The position numbers and the translations under genes were made by a program. Of a DNA stretch of 64,000 nt, positions 20,387 through 33,035 are shown piece after piece (position 1 is the stretch's first letter; each line of letters begins with the position of its first letter). The notes beneath the pieces were generated by a model that was not told the DNA's origin, ran no database searches, and worked only from the letters and a program-made list of their open reading frames with translations. Source of the DNA: Haliclona indistincta (lineage: Eukaryota > Porifera > Demospongiae > Haplosclerida > Chalinidae); NCBI GenBank assembly GCA_964017065.1, contig OZ024792.1, forward strand, positions 1,889,254 through 1,953,253, given 5' to 3'.

Positions 20387-22187
20387 AAAGTCCTAACGGA
20401 TGACCTAACCATAATTTCCTCCTCTAAACAACAGCATAAAGTCACCCTTGCCGATTTTGATAGAAAGTGTCATGATCTGGGCCTGCAAATCAGAGCCGAC
20501 AAATGTGTTTCATTTGTCTTTAATGGACATTCAATGGTGAACTCTACCTTCAACGTTGGGGACGGAGCTACCAAGAATATATTAGATCACCCAACAAAAT
20601 TCTTGGGCTGTGTGCTGGCCTCCTCTCCAAAAGTTATCAGGAGTTGTGCAGGGAAGCTCCTACTAGAGAATTTCTCTCAAAAGTTGTCGAGACTCAATGA
20701 TGCCCAAGTACGAGGAGAGTATAAACTATGGATTTACAAAAGGTATCTCACACAAACCTTTCGTTTTTTCCTGTCAGTGAATCCAATACCTTCTACTTAC
20801 GTCGCAAAAATGCAGAGTGCGGGAATGAAATTGCTGAAGAAATGGCTTGGGCTGACTCGTTCGACGAGTGTTGCTGTGTTGCACCATCCTGATGTCATTG
20901 GAGTTCCTTATTTACCCCAATTACAAACCAAAGCTAAACTTACCTTTCTTGCCTCGGTTGTCTCCTCAGAGGACCCCCTGATCCAGGATCTGACTAAGTC
21001 CTGCCTCAAAGATGCTTCTGCAGCTCCCTTGGGAATACCTGAGGAGGCTGCAACTATCTTCTCTCAGGCTAGACAATCAATATCATCAATCTCTAGGAAA
21101 AATTTGCAGCAAGCATGCAAAAATGTTGCTAGAGAGAGTGACAGGAGTCATTGGGATGATAAGCTTGATTGCCTCACGGTTCAAAGTAAATTTAAAGATA
21201 TCTGTCAACTTGAGGCTGAAAACTACATGTGGAATCGGATTCAACACGGTCTACCGGCTGGTCAACTATCATTTCTCCTTAGGGCTGGCTCAGACACTTT
21301 GCCTACTCCACTAAATCTGAAAAGATGGAGGTTGAGAGTCGACTCACAATCCCACCTTTGTGGTTCAAGTGTTCCTACCGTTTTCCATGTACTGAACGGG
21401 TGCCCGGTAGCCTTGATCCAATCAAGATATACTTGGCGACATGATAGTGTTCTCGCGAGATTTGATAGGGCCATCCGCTCCAATCTCTCTGTCGGAGAGC
21501 AGCTATTCTCTGATCTTCCAGGTTCAAGAGCTCATGACAACCCACAGGCTACAGTCCCTCATGACCTGGTGATTACCTCTGCTAGACCTGATATGGTTTA
21601 CATAAAGGGAAACACTGTAGCTCTTGTTGAACTTACCATCCCTGCTAACTCGCTTGATCATTTACGCAGTGCAAAATCCAGGAAAAGTCACAAACCTCTG
21701 TACCAGACATTGCTGAGTGATTTAGACTCAGTCTCTCTAGGTAAAAAAGCCTCCTTAATCACAATTGAGATCGGATCACTTGGGCATTCATTACCCTCCT
21801 GTTGTAAAGAATTTCTGAAGTCCTTTCCCGTTTTTGACAAGTCTTCAGCGAGACAACTTTTTGACAACACAGCCAAAACTGCCATCTCTGCCTCTCATGT
21901 CATCTTTCTGGCCAGGAATTCTGATCATTGGCCTACAGACAAACCTTTACTTAATTAGGTCTTAGTCACTTATTTATTTTCTAATTATTATTATCATTTA
22001 TTTTTCATCTTGATAATAAATATATTATTACAGTTGTTTATGTATCATTCACCCTTGTCAAGCTCATGCTTCATTTGTTAGTATGTATCCTTGTGACCTA
22101 GTGTTACTTCCTTTGCATTTCTCTTTTGTTCTCTTTTATTGTGTACGCTTGTGTATTATTATAACAAGTTGGTTTCCCCCCTTTCGA
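20387..22187 (+). mobile_element. 5'-truncated LINE with restriction-like endonuclease domain
   Basis: An open frame enters already inside the RT domain, at TDDLTII (the A/T-DD catalytic box), and runs to a stop at 21956-21958; its first Met is at 20534. After the RT thumb come a Cys/His segment (C...FHVLNGCP...RYTWRHD) and an RPDMVYIKG...ALVELTIP motif, the PD-(D/E)xK-like core of the endonuclease found at the C-terminus of R2/NeSL-type LINEs. A short untranslated region follows up to about 22187, where similarity to unit 1 resumes. 5' truncation fits target-primed integration. The frame has no internal stop, so the insertion is recent. Confidence 0.85.
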
Positions 22188-22280
22188 TGTAAAATGCACT
22201 GCTTGAATGATAGTGATGAAAAATGACGTAGTGAGAGTGACATCACCGGATGTCGACGATGAAGCGGTCATGTCATGGAG

Positions 22281-22334
22281 TAGTTGGGCGTGGCCCGACC
22301 TCAGCCTTACCGTCCTTGGCCTTACGCCCGACTA
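22281..22334. mobile_element. 54-bp micro-MITE with 9-bp target duplication
   Basis: The ends TAGTTGGGCGT and ACGCCCGACTA form an 11-bp near-perfect inverted repeat. The element is flanked by direct repeats GTCATGGAG (22272-22280 and 22335-22343). Unit 1 has a single CATGGAG at the equivalent site (about 8347). Confidence 0.8.
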
Positions 22335-22893
22335 GTCATGGAGTTCATCCTATAAGTGGCCAGTTTAATCTTTAATCATTTGACTTACTAGCAGACTGAG
22401 CTAGGGAGTAGTCGCTTTTCTCACTTACGGTCTCGCTTTCGTCTGTCGGTGTGCACGTGCTCGTTCAGACATTGGCACGGTGATTCGTCCATGTGGCGGG
22501 TCGTTGGTAGGCTGATTGACAGATACAGCATCAATAATAATTATCTGCAGACAACGTTGGCAAAAATCAATGTGACGAGTGGGATCATGAGCAAGAAGGT
22601 GAAAACAGTGTATAATTAAATAGCTACTCCTTAAAAATTAAAAATTTAATTAAAAGTTGACCACCTCAGGAATAGCTCTTGTTTAGATAAAGATGGTTTT
22701 ACACTTTAACTTGGTCATCCCATGTGAGCCAATGCCTGCCAGGTGGTATTCAGATTGTGTTTCACCACCTACTAGTTTGTGCATACAGATCAATAATGTG
22801 GCAGAAACAGCAACTTATTGTTATAATTATCATCATGTAGCTGTCCAGTGGTCAAGTACCTTCTTCAAGTGACCATTCTGTACCTGGTACGGT

Positions 22894-24986
22894 ATGTCTC
22901 TGTGTATGTTTGGTGTTGACTTCTCTGTAGTGACAATACCTGTTCCCTGGGGTCACATTGCTGGTAAAGCTTGGGGTAAGCCATCTGGTCTACCAGTGTT
23001 AGCAGTACACGGTAAGGCACTGGAGAGTTAATTTTAGTTAGCCATTTGCGCCACATGGGTGAACGTCAACGGCTGGTACAAGGACGTCATCACTTAATCT
23101 AGTCATGTACGTATAATAGCACTCTAGTGTGGTTTACAAACACCTGTAAAACAAATAGCATAAGCCTAAAGCATGTGCCTTTGTGCTAGCTTGTAACTAA
23201 CGTGAAAAAATGTTAGCCAAGAGAAGCAACAACTCCTTAAAAACCATATTGGAAACTAGGTGCCGGCCGTTGTAAACGTGAAATTCATATGCTAATTTCT
23301 AACGTCAGGATTGCCAGACGTTAGCAGTTAGTGCAAATAAACGTGTAACTAAACTCTACTGAGAAGGGTCATCATGATATTACATTATCTTGGTGGTATA
23401 GGATGGTCAGACAATGCTGGATCATTTGATAACCTGATTCCTCTGCTATCGGAAGGTATGTAATCCACAGTCTCATGAACTGTCTGACTCAATGTTACTG
23501 TAGACCTGTATGTGCTGGCAGTGGATCTACCAGGACACGGCCTGTCCTCGCATAAACCAGGCTCATCTTATCATTTAATGGATAATATTGTTGATTTGAA
23601 GTACATTGCAAATGGTTAGTCAGTGCACGCATTCATGTGTTATGTTATATGTTATGTGGTATCATGACCATACTGTATAGCTAGAAATTGCATTCGCCGA
23701 AATAAATTGGGTCAAAATGCAAAACCTGGGTCATTTGCCAAAATTTTGACCCTCCAAAATTTCCCACTGTACTGTAGGTCTCAATTGGAAGAAGTTCATG
23801 ATTTTAGGTCATTCGATGGGTAAGTGTGTGTATCATGTGTTTTATCGCTATTGTTGTCATCTGTGCAGGTGGAAGCGCGGCTAGCTGGGTAAACAACCCC
23901 TTCTTTCTCTAACTTACTATATCCTTCTCTTGATCTCTTGCAGTTTGCTGCTACTCTTCCGGACTATGTTACTTGTATAGTCGTGATTGATGGATTAGGA
24001 CCACTGACATACCCACTGGTACTAATTGGGCGGAGCCAAACCCTCATGCCCTAGCTACTCTAGTGCTTGTATTGACTTTCTCTCATTCACAGGATGATCT
24101 ACCAAGCCACTTTGGTAAACAATTGGGTGCTATAACTGATAACTCCACGCCGAGTGCGAAAGTTTATCCTAGCTGGGACGCAGTGATTGACAAGTAAGGA
24201 CAAACTGCCTTTAATTATGAACTCTAGCCAATTTAATAGTGGTTAAATTCACTGCAATTAATTTAGTAGCCATATTTATACACATATTTATACACATTTA
24301 AAATTTTACAGTTTTGTACTGGCAACTCTAGCATGTATAGAATCAATGAGGAATTTGATAGTCAATAATAGATTATCAAACTGCCAAATAATAACCAACT
24401 TTGTTGCAAGGACATGTTAGTTATCCAGTACTTTGTCAGTCAGTGCCTCCATTCAACATCTTCTCTATGTATAGGACTCTAAGTGGGAACAAGTTTGACA
24501 AACTGTTAGATAGAGCATCAGCAGAGGTACTGGCTAGTCGTGGAACACGACAGGTTGAGGGTGGGTACTGCTTCACACGAGACTCTCAACTGAAGATGGT
24601 AAGTTGCAATGTGAAGCATGCACTATGACAACATAGCGACCACCATATTGTGTGTGTGTGTGCTATGTTGTGTTGTGTGCTGCATAATCATAAGTGCGGA
24701 GAAATTTGTGAATGATAGATAAAATTTTTGAAATTGGGAAATTTTCCTGCGAAGGTTGTACAGTAATTTGTGTCGTGGTGTGTGTGTGTGCTATGTACAA
24801 CCTCTCTTGACAGAATATTTACATATTTCTCTAGCCATTCCCTATGTTGCCGATTCCTGATGTTATGAATGATGTGTACTTACAACAAATAACTTGTCCT
24901 GTTTTGGCTATAATGTGAGAACATGCTGCATATGTGTGCATGTACATCACATACACACACACGCACGCACGCGCACACACACACAC

Positions 24987-25031
<45 letters not shown>

Positions 25032-25376
25032 CACACACACACATGCACACACACACATGCACACACACACACAAGCACAGTCACACACATACACACACAC
25101 ACACGCACACACACACACAGATTTGTTATCCTAGCTAATAATACTACAGGACTGAAAAGACATTCCTACCTCAAGATGTTATTAAGCGACGCATCAATAA
25201 TACAACTAAAGCTAAGGTACTTCATATTGATCTGTCTCATGTGCTGTGTCTCCCTCCATCAGCTCAGTGTGTTGACAGTGCCTGGCGGGCATCATGTTCA
25301 CATGTACAACCCCAGAGTGATGGTGGATCAGGTGAACACATTCCTCACTAGCCAGGGACAGAATGGACCTCAATAG
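22894..25376 (+). CDS. Serine hydrolase-like (SERHL-type) alpha/beta hydrolase, intact copy
   Basis: Eleven exons (22894-23011, 23402-23455, 23504-23614, 23778-23819, 23869-23888, 23944-24018, 24093-24193, 24475-24598, 24835-24914, 25121-25216, 25268-25376) sum to 930 nt, giving 309 residues, close to vertebrate SERHL/SERHL2. The N-terminus has VPWGHIAGKAWG, then the oxyanion-hole VHGW (about 38-41), LAVDLPGHGLSS, the nucleophile elbow GHSMG (Ser107) and a C-terminal GGHHVH (His282/283 as the likely catalytic histidine). The substrate is unknown; vertebrate relatives are assigned to peroxisomes and vesicles, but no PTS1 is seen here (the protein ends NGPQ). Exon 5 is only 20 nt. The acceptor of exon 10 is formed directly by the end of a CA repeat. 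The paralogue at 10372-15776 is dead. Confidence 0.9.
24950..25120 (+). repeat. CA-rich microsatellite forming the 3' splice site of hydrolase exon 10
   Basis: Interrupted (CA)n with CG and TG variants runs without a pyrimidine tract straight into CAG at the acceptor. CA repeats bind hnRNP L-type splicing factors in other animals, so tract length might influence inclusion of exon 10. Confidence 0.9.
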
Positions 25377-26149
25377 CTGTTACAGCATGCATACAGTTAC
25401 CAACATTAAAACTTAAAATTGACAGTATTCCTCTTCTAGTACTCCACTTGTGTAACCATTTGTTAAATAGAATCAAAATTCTAGTGAACTGACAACAGTA
25501 CATGCTCAACAAGCAGATCAATATTTGCTGCAAAAAAGAGCCGACTATTATAGTCGAGTATGCCTGAGAGACCAAGAAGTAAACACCATTGGAACACATG
25601 TTGCGTAGCATGTGAAGCAGATTGTAGCACTAGTGATAATAGTTTACTTGTGTTCATAGAAGACTTAGTCATGCATTCCCTCCAATAGATTAGGATGACT
25701 GTCAGCATTGCAGGTAAATTGGTGTTAAGGTGTATGGGAGAGATTTACACAGCAAAAAAACAAAACGGTATATGCATGGTTGTATAATATTTCCGTAGTC
25801 TGGTCATCGCAGTGAATTCAGTGGTGATTCAGAGTTGCATGGTAATATGTTACAGAGACATAATTATGCAGAGATGGGATTGTAAATCTCTGCCTTATTT
25901 ACCAAGAGATTGTTACTCAGGTATATGTACAAATGGACCTCGATAGCTGTTACATCATGCGTACAATTACCGACATTTAAACTCATGCAGATGGTGCTAA
26001 TTTATGTAACCATGCATCATGGTTACTGTGAAAATAGATACGAAGCTAGTGAGTGCATTGTGTTTGGTTAACAAGAGAGGGCTTGCAAAATAGAAGTGAC
26101 ACAGAATATATAATTTTTGCACAACAATATATATATATATGACATGTGG
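25377..26149. other. Intergenic region between hydrolase and ELKS-like gene 3' ends
   Basis: Convergent genes meet here. The region parallels 15777-17615 in unit 1 but is shorter. It contains a small ELKS exon fragment (about 25670-25715, minus), a hydrolase 3'-end-like segment (about 25925-25975) and a short (AT)n at 26127-26140. No gene is seen. Confidence 0.6.
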
Positions 26150-28908
26150 TTATTGTTTGACTGTTTGAATATGCACACTCTGGCAGTCAATACTGTCCAA
26201 TAATTCAGGCGAGTTGTCCACCACTCTCTGTAGCAGCATTGCTGTGTAGTTCTGTAGAGATACCATATCCTCTTCCTCTTCCTTTAGCTCTTCCAACAGC
26301 TAAAAGCAAACAGGAGATGAAACCATTAAACAGAGGCTTCAATGTGGGCACACACTCGAGCTAACCTCATTCAGAGACGCTACTCTGAGTATGTCAGGTG
26401 ACATGCGTGCGCTTTGCTGACTGCGAGGCATTCCCTCTAGTAGATTAGGATTACTATCCAGCACAACTGCCAGCAGTTGGTCAAGATAGCCTTTTAGACG
26501 AGACTTGCTTTGTTCAAGTGATTGTATTGCCTCACAGACCTATAGAAAATGGGTAAAGATGGTGAAAATGGTAAAATGAGAGCGCCAGCTGACTGATCAC
26601 AAGGTTTTATCAAAATTAATACCAAGACATACATGTAGCTATGAGTTACACGTAAGATGCTACCTACCTTATCAGGGCTGCAGTGTTGTAGCTCTTCAAC
26701 TAGTATGCTCTGGTCCTCTTCGTCTTCTTCAGACTCTCGATCTTTCTGGAGAAGAGTGATCTTTTCCTGCATCTGTAATGAAAGTTGATTAAACAAGCAC
26801 ATAGTTGTGGTCTTGAGAGGCAAAATGACAACAATGAAACTGAGTAAACAGTGAATGTACATGCTCTTTTGATTCTTAGAAAAGAGCCAATCCACTGTTG
26901 AGACTAAAAGCTTCTGAGAACTACCCAGTTCCCAAAATCACTTTTGGGACTCACTTTTGATTTGAGTTCCTTCATTAGTTGCACTCTCTCTTGCGTAAGG
27001 GTGTGGACCTGAGCTCGGTTAGACATCATTGCACCTCCTTGGAGCTCCACAAGAGCCATGGCGGTGTCCTTCTCACTGATAGCCGCTTGGAGCTTCTGAA
27101 TGCTGACCTCAGTCAGTTCGATAGATTGGTGTCTCATGTTGGCTCTCATCCCACTAATCAGAGTTGCTTGTTGCTCAGCTACCTCATGCTGTGTGTCCAA
27201 CTGGTTTCTGAGATCAGTGATTGCTCTGTCGCGTTCTTCAAGTGCATTCTATGTAAGATACATGTATTGTTATTAAAAATTGCAACGTTGATGAGCATAA
27301 GGATGTGGCAACAAGATTAATTAGCCAAATGAGAATTGTGTTTATGGTACTTTTAATGTTACCAGGTTGTAGGCTTGTAGCTATGTCTGTTAATAATGCT
27401 TGGAATAAGTAAACCAACCTCTTTGAGCTCTAGAAGCTCTTGCGCTGTCTGAAGCTGGTGAGCAAGTTTTTCAGCAGCGTCCTTCACTTGATCAAGTTCA
27501 TCAGTATGTGTTTTTGTCTGTGTGCTAGTACTCTCCATTAGCACAATAGCTCTCTCACTACAACACTCAGTTGGTGAGTCTGGTTCAGACATTCCATTGG
27601 ATTCTACACCAGAATAGTGTAAAATGAAGCACACTGCACTATGCAAGTAAATTCAGTATCACCTGTTGTACAGTGTCTGTCAGATGTGCCCACACTCACA
27701 TCAACACTTGTAGTGACCTTTGCACCACTGGAGGTTAGTCCAGAGATCTGTAGAGTAGTGAAACTACAGTCAACCAACATATCCTGGTATGGTGTACAAC
27801 TATAGTGATGCTGCGTTAGACCATTAATTGCAGAGCGACTTGTTTTGTTGTCTTAGTCAACATAATATGGTAAAGCTAACAGTATCTTGTATGGATTATG
27901 CAATTATAAATGTAGTCTACCTGTTTCTTTAGCTCTTCGATCTCTTGTTGTTTCTCCTCGAGTTGTTGTCTCAGACGGGTCACGCTGCCATCACACGATA
28001 CTCGTCTCTTGTTACCACAAGCAGTAAGTCTGTTTTGGAGATCTTTTACCTAAAGAGTGGGCAAAGCAAAGCTGTTAGATACTTGATGTCATGACAATCG
28101 TGTAAAAAACCACTAATTCTATAGAGTATTGACATTAGGGAGTAGCATGACTAGAGGTTTTGACTTATCAATGTCAAGTGAATGGTATTGATTGGATAAA
28201 GTTCAGATGCTGATACTAGCCGATACTGCCTTTTAGATCTTCTTTAATGTGCATGTACAGGTCATGTACCAGAGTTGTTTCCAGATAACTAGATATACAT
28301 GACCCATATGGTGGTGTCTGGAGGATATGGCTGTACTAGTGAAGATCATGGAAACATCTACACTAGTTTTGCTATATTGAGTACAGGGTATACATACCAT
28401 GTCCTTCAGCATCTTTATGTGGTTGTCCTTCAGCTGAAAGGCCTCTTGCTGGATCCCGATCTGCTTGAGTCTGTCTGATAGCTGAGACTGGAGTGATTCC
28501 ACTTCAGCCTGCAGGCTTCTATTCTGGCTCTCTCTCATGCTAATGCTTCTCTTGTGTTCTAGCTTTATCTTCATTATTTCATTTTCCTCCTCAGTCACAG
28601 GTGGGTGAACTTCTCTCCCACAGGATGTGGTGATGCTCTGTAGTACAACAAGTAACACATGAGTAATACAATTAGTACAATGTCGCTGAACTTATTAGCT
28701 TTGACCTATTATTCCCAGCACAACACTACTGTACAGACTACTGAAGACCTCTAGCTAGCTACCAGCAGAAGTCCAGCCATTTTGATTTAAGCATTGCATA
28801 CAAGTACAGCAAGCTCAAAGAATACTACAGTAGTCTAAGTCCGTACACCACCAACATAGGCAGACACTCACGACTTACCGCATTCTGCAATACAGTAGCC
28901 ATAGCCAT
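26150..28908 (-). CDS. ELKS/ERC (CAST)-like coiled-coil scaffold protein
   Basis: Nine exons (28879-28908, 28398-28637, 27921-28049, 27663-27747, 27419-27603, 26955-27248, 26668-26772, 26366-26539, 26150-26299) sum to 1392 nt, 463 residues. Most of the protein is heptad-rich coiled coil (for example LRQQLEEKQQEIEELKKQ). Residues about 260-321, with KLQAAISEKDTAMALVEL, match the ELKS/ERC pattern of repeated D/E-K-D-x-x-x-A-L-L-E-L heptads. The C-terminus has two motifs in ERC order: S-K-S-R-L-K-G-Y-L-D-Q-L...NPNLLEGM and a final NYTAMLLQRVVDNSPELLD, the FIP-RBD-like helix. In bilaterians ELKS/ERC proteins organise the presynaptic active zone and exocytosis sites through Rab6, liprin and RIM. 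The C-terminal PDZ-binding IWA of some ERCs is absent, and the protein is about half usual length, lacking the N-terminal part. Rab11-FIP is the main alternative. Confidence 0.78.
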
Positions 28909-30104
28909 TCTTTCACAGGGTTGGATACCAGTCTCCTCCTCCAGAGCTAGTTTACACAGGTGTCACAACACTGCAAAGACCTGGTAGAGATATGAAGTCT
29001 AGACAGCGATAGCGAGTTTTATAGATAGAAACGGCCCCCCAGACGGTACTTCGCACAGAGTGGGTCGGGTATCTCCACTGCAATGAATGAACACGTTGTT
29101 CCTGGTACGGTGGATTTTATCATGGCAGGGGACATACTGCCCATGCTGCAGCGCTTTATACCCACCGCGCTAATGCATACTAATGAGCTGCCGGTAGTAC
29201 TCCCGGGGGACGTCCGGTAGTTCCATCACCATAGTCACAAGCAATGTTATCATAGTACCTCCGGAGATTGATGTAATACTACCCTATTGAGATCAGGGAC
29301 TAAGATGTTGGAGTAACTGCCTTCATTGTTTTGAAAATTATAAAAACTTTACTACTACCAGAAGATACCCAGAGCATGTAGTACATCTAACATGTAGCAT
29401 CGAATACCATACATAGTCTTGCACACTGAAATGGAATTCACTGTAATAGATTAGCAATTTCATGAATGTGAATTTCACTACTGCAATTGTCTGCAGTGCA
29501 GTCCCTAGAATATTCAATGGAGTCACCTTGACATGATAATTATACTGTTTCAACACATTAAATTTTATAGTTTCAAGTGTTTTGTGTGCATGGTGCATTA
29601 TGCATATTCATTTCTTGTGGTCTGTTGTTTTGATTTTTGTTTGTTTATTTAGTCTAATACTTTTCTATCCTCTTGGGAACTATGACACTTCTTGCTGAAT
29701 GACAACGCTTTCTACTGGCACAGTTCCCATATAAGCTGTTTGCTTCCTGCAAAAACTCAATTATCATTATGACATCATCATGAAAGATCATAACAGAAAA
29801 TTATCGCTTACTTCATTGTTACGTCATAATTATTCAGTACAGTGCGCTTTATTTGGAATAACAAGCAACCCTGTTCTTTGGCGGGTCTTTCATCAGCGAA
29901 ACACAATGGGTGGAAGAGAACCAATGCTCACGTGTACGTGCACCTAGGTGAGAGTAACAGCAGTCTAACTTCTTGTCTCCACACACACAAATTCTCGAAC
30001 TGGCATTCTAAGCCGTATCTATTTCGTCATAAACATGATTTGTTCTCCTATTCTCTTCTCTAGTGTAGGGTATATATATATTATATATGTATATAGTAGA
30101 CAGA
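28909..30104. promoter_or_regulatory. Divergent intergenic region between ELKS-like and SUCO-like genes
   Basis: About 1.2 kb separates the divergent start codons. A GC-richer stretch at about 29020-29230 lies near the ELKS side. A run of TA steps at 30068-30098 (TATATATATATTATATATG) sits 7-37 bases before the SUCO start codon and could be a TATA-like element or a simple repeat. Small ORFs here are not convincing genes. Confidence 0.4.
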
Positions 30105-32985
30105 ATGAGGTGCAGTTTGAGGTAAGTGTCTATCTGTAGTAACTTGTGTTGCTGTCACCATCTCTCATCATTCCAGGCACACCATTGTCTTTGTCTTTGT
30201 CGTTTGTGTGACCAGTAATATATCAGACAACCACCAGCCCTCCTCCTCATCCTACACCAATCATGAACAGGTTGGCGGGAATACAATACACTTGAGATAC
30301 AGTAACCTTTAGAACAGGGCAAAAATAATGGTACCTAGTTCATTTTGACTACATTTATGGTCGAGTTGGTTAAGTATTATCGGAGACTGCTGTGCTATTT
30401 GTAAAAAGTTCACCGATCAATATTCTTAAGTTGTGATTTGAACTGTACTTATTGAGTGTGATGATAAGGTATCGATTGTTTAATTTGGGATTTGTGACTG
30501 TTTGGAAGAGCTTTCTTAGTTGTTGAATTATTCTCGATACAAGTATCTGACAATTATTTCAGTGGAATATCTATGTGGCTGTTCTTGGAATGATGTGTGT
30601 TTGTAGCAATGGCGATTCTCCGGAAGATGGATGTCATTAAAACCAGCGACACTCTTGTAGGAAGTTATTGAATGATTTGTTTACTAAACATATGTTATTT
30701 CTGCATAAACACTTTCAAATGAGTTTATTTATATACATGTACTGTTCCTAGGTTTGATGTACTCTTGTGCTTGATAAGTATCAAAGTTCATTTTTCTCTT
30801 ATGTTGCGATCTAACTACAAGATGCTCTCAATAGGCTTCTTTAGATATGGCTGAGCATATTGCCGTACAGGGCATGATTTTTGAATTTAATTTTGTGAGT
30901 TCTAGTGCCATTAAGAGACATGAAATGCAAGACTGTATTGCTGTATACGCAGAGTAATTTAATGGAGTCAAATTTTCGTGTATTTCACAGTTTTGCTTGA
31001 ACCATGAAAATAAAACACCAATCTCGATAATATGTAGGAGCACCTGATTCGCAAAGTTTAGCCCCACAAAAATTACCCAAATGTTAAAAAATAGATCCCG
31101 AACTAATTTTTCTGCCATTTGCAAAGTTTGATTCTCACAAAATTATGCGATGGTGAATTTGATTTGGACTCAGAATGTGTTTCTTTCTTGTGCACAGGTA
31201 AATTTCGTCACATCATTAACGCCGTCTCCTTCCACTAGTGCTGGCGGGGTTCCTATCAGCGATGATAAAGGAAGACCAGATGAGGAGAGAAGGGATGATC
31301 ACTTGCTCTCAGTCTCCTTACTTTCAAAAGACGCTGTTTCAACTGACAGCAGCACTACTCACACAGAACAGGTACTCAATGAAAAAACAAGCTCCGAAAA
31401 GCTACAAACTAAGATGAAGATCGAAGCAACTTCTTCACCATTACCCAGCCCAACTGCTAGCAAAGATCAGCCGAAGTCCGATTCCCAGTCTCCTGCTTCT
31501 ATAATCCTCGTTCCAGAACCAACTGGTGATTCTTTGTCAGATGACACAAAGAAAACTGTCGTCAATGATGAGGCACTTGTACTGAAGCAAAACACTGAGA
31601 CAAAACAAACCAACAATAAGGACCAGGAAACCCCACCCACTGAAATAACACCACTGACTTCATCTACACTTGCTAATGGAACAGAGACAGACACTGAACA
31701 AGGCCCTGCAGTAGACACAGCTGTTTCCTCCTTTGGTGATGATCCTCAAGGCTCGATTCAAGCTTCTTCTTCTGATAAGCAAGCTCCTGTCCCTTCTACT
31801 GATCATTCTGTCTCTACTGATCAATCTTCAGTTGAAGCTAGTGCCAGTGTAGAACCACCTCTTACTTCCGTTGAATCTGCTTCTCTGCCTAGCAAGTTCT
31901 CTTCTCCGAGTGAGCTTTCTAACAAGCCTTCTCTTCCCAGTGAACAAATCTCTTCCTCTCCTTCAAGCGAACTCTCTCCTTCTAGCAAACTATCTCCTCC
32001 TAGTGAACTTTCTGATTCTCCTCCCAGTATACCTTCTCCTCCCAGCTTATCTTCTTCTCCTAGTGAACCTTATATTTCCAGCGAGTCGCCTCCCAGTGAT
32101 CTCTCTCCTTCCAGTGAGTCTTCTCTTCCCAGCAAACCTTCTTCTCCTACTGAACATTCTCCTCCCAGCGAGCTCTCTTCTCCTAGCGAGTCATCTCTCG
32201 GTGAACTCTCTCCTTCCAGTGAGCCTTCTGCTTCAAGTCAATATCCTCCCATGCCTTCCAGTGAACTCTCTCCTTCCAGTGAGCCTTCTGCTTCAAGTCA
32301 ATATCCTCCCATGCCTTCCAGTGAACTCTCTCCTTCCAGTGAGCCTTCTGCTTCAAGTCAATCTCCTCCCATGCCTTCCAGTGAACTCTCTGCTTCCAGT
32401 GAGCCTTCTCCTTCAAGTCAATCTCCTCCCATGCCTTCCAGTGAACTCGCTCCTTCCAGTGAGCCTTCTGCTTCAAGTCAATCTCCTCCCATGCCTTCCA
32501 GTGAGCCTTCTGCTTCAAGTCAATCCCCTCCCATGCCTTCCAGTGAACTCGCCTCTTCCAGTGAGCCTTCTGCTTCAAGTCAATCCCCTCCCATGCCTTC
32601 CAGTGAACTCGCCTCTTCCAGTGAGCCTTCTGCTTCAAGTCAATCTCCTCCCATGCCTTCCAGTGAACTTGCTCCTTCCAGTGAGCCTTCCAGTGAACTC
32701 GCTCCTTCCAGTGAGCCTTCCAGTGAACTCGCTCCTTCCAGTGAGCCTTCCAGTGAACTCGCTCCTTCCAGTGAGCCTTCCAGTGAACTCTCTCCTTCCA
32801 GTGAGCCTTCTGCTTCAAGTCAATCCCCTCCCATGCCTTCCAGTGAGCTCAGTGATGATGGCAGCGAAGAGTCTACTCCTGCAGTTCCTGACCATGGTAA
32901 GGACTGGTTTAATTAAGCAAACGACCATTTTACCAAATTGCACACAAATAAAAAATTATTTTCATTTCAAGATGCTCTGTTTTAG

Positions 32986-33035
<50 letters not shown>

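Noticed and set aside
24831..25376. Cys/Val- and His/Thr-repeat ORFs in both strands
   Set aside because: They derive from the CA microsatellite; the real exons here are those of the hydrolase gene.
29842..30063. 73-codon ORF in the divergent promoter region
   Set aside because: Short, no domain or repeat support, lies where promoters of two genes are expected.
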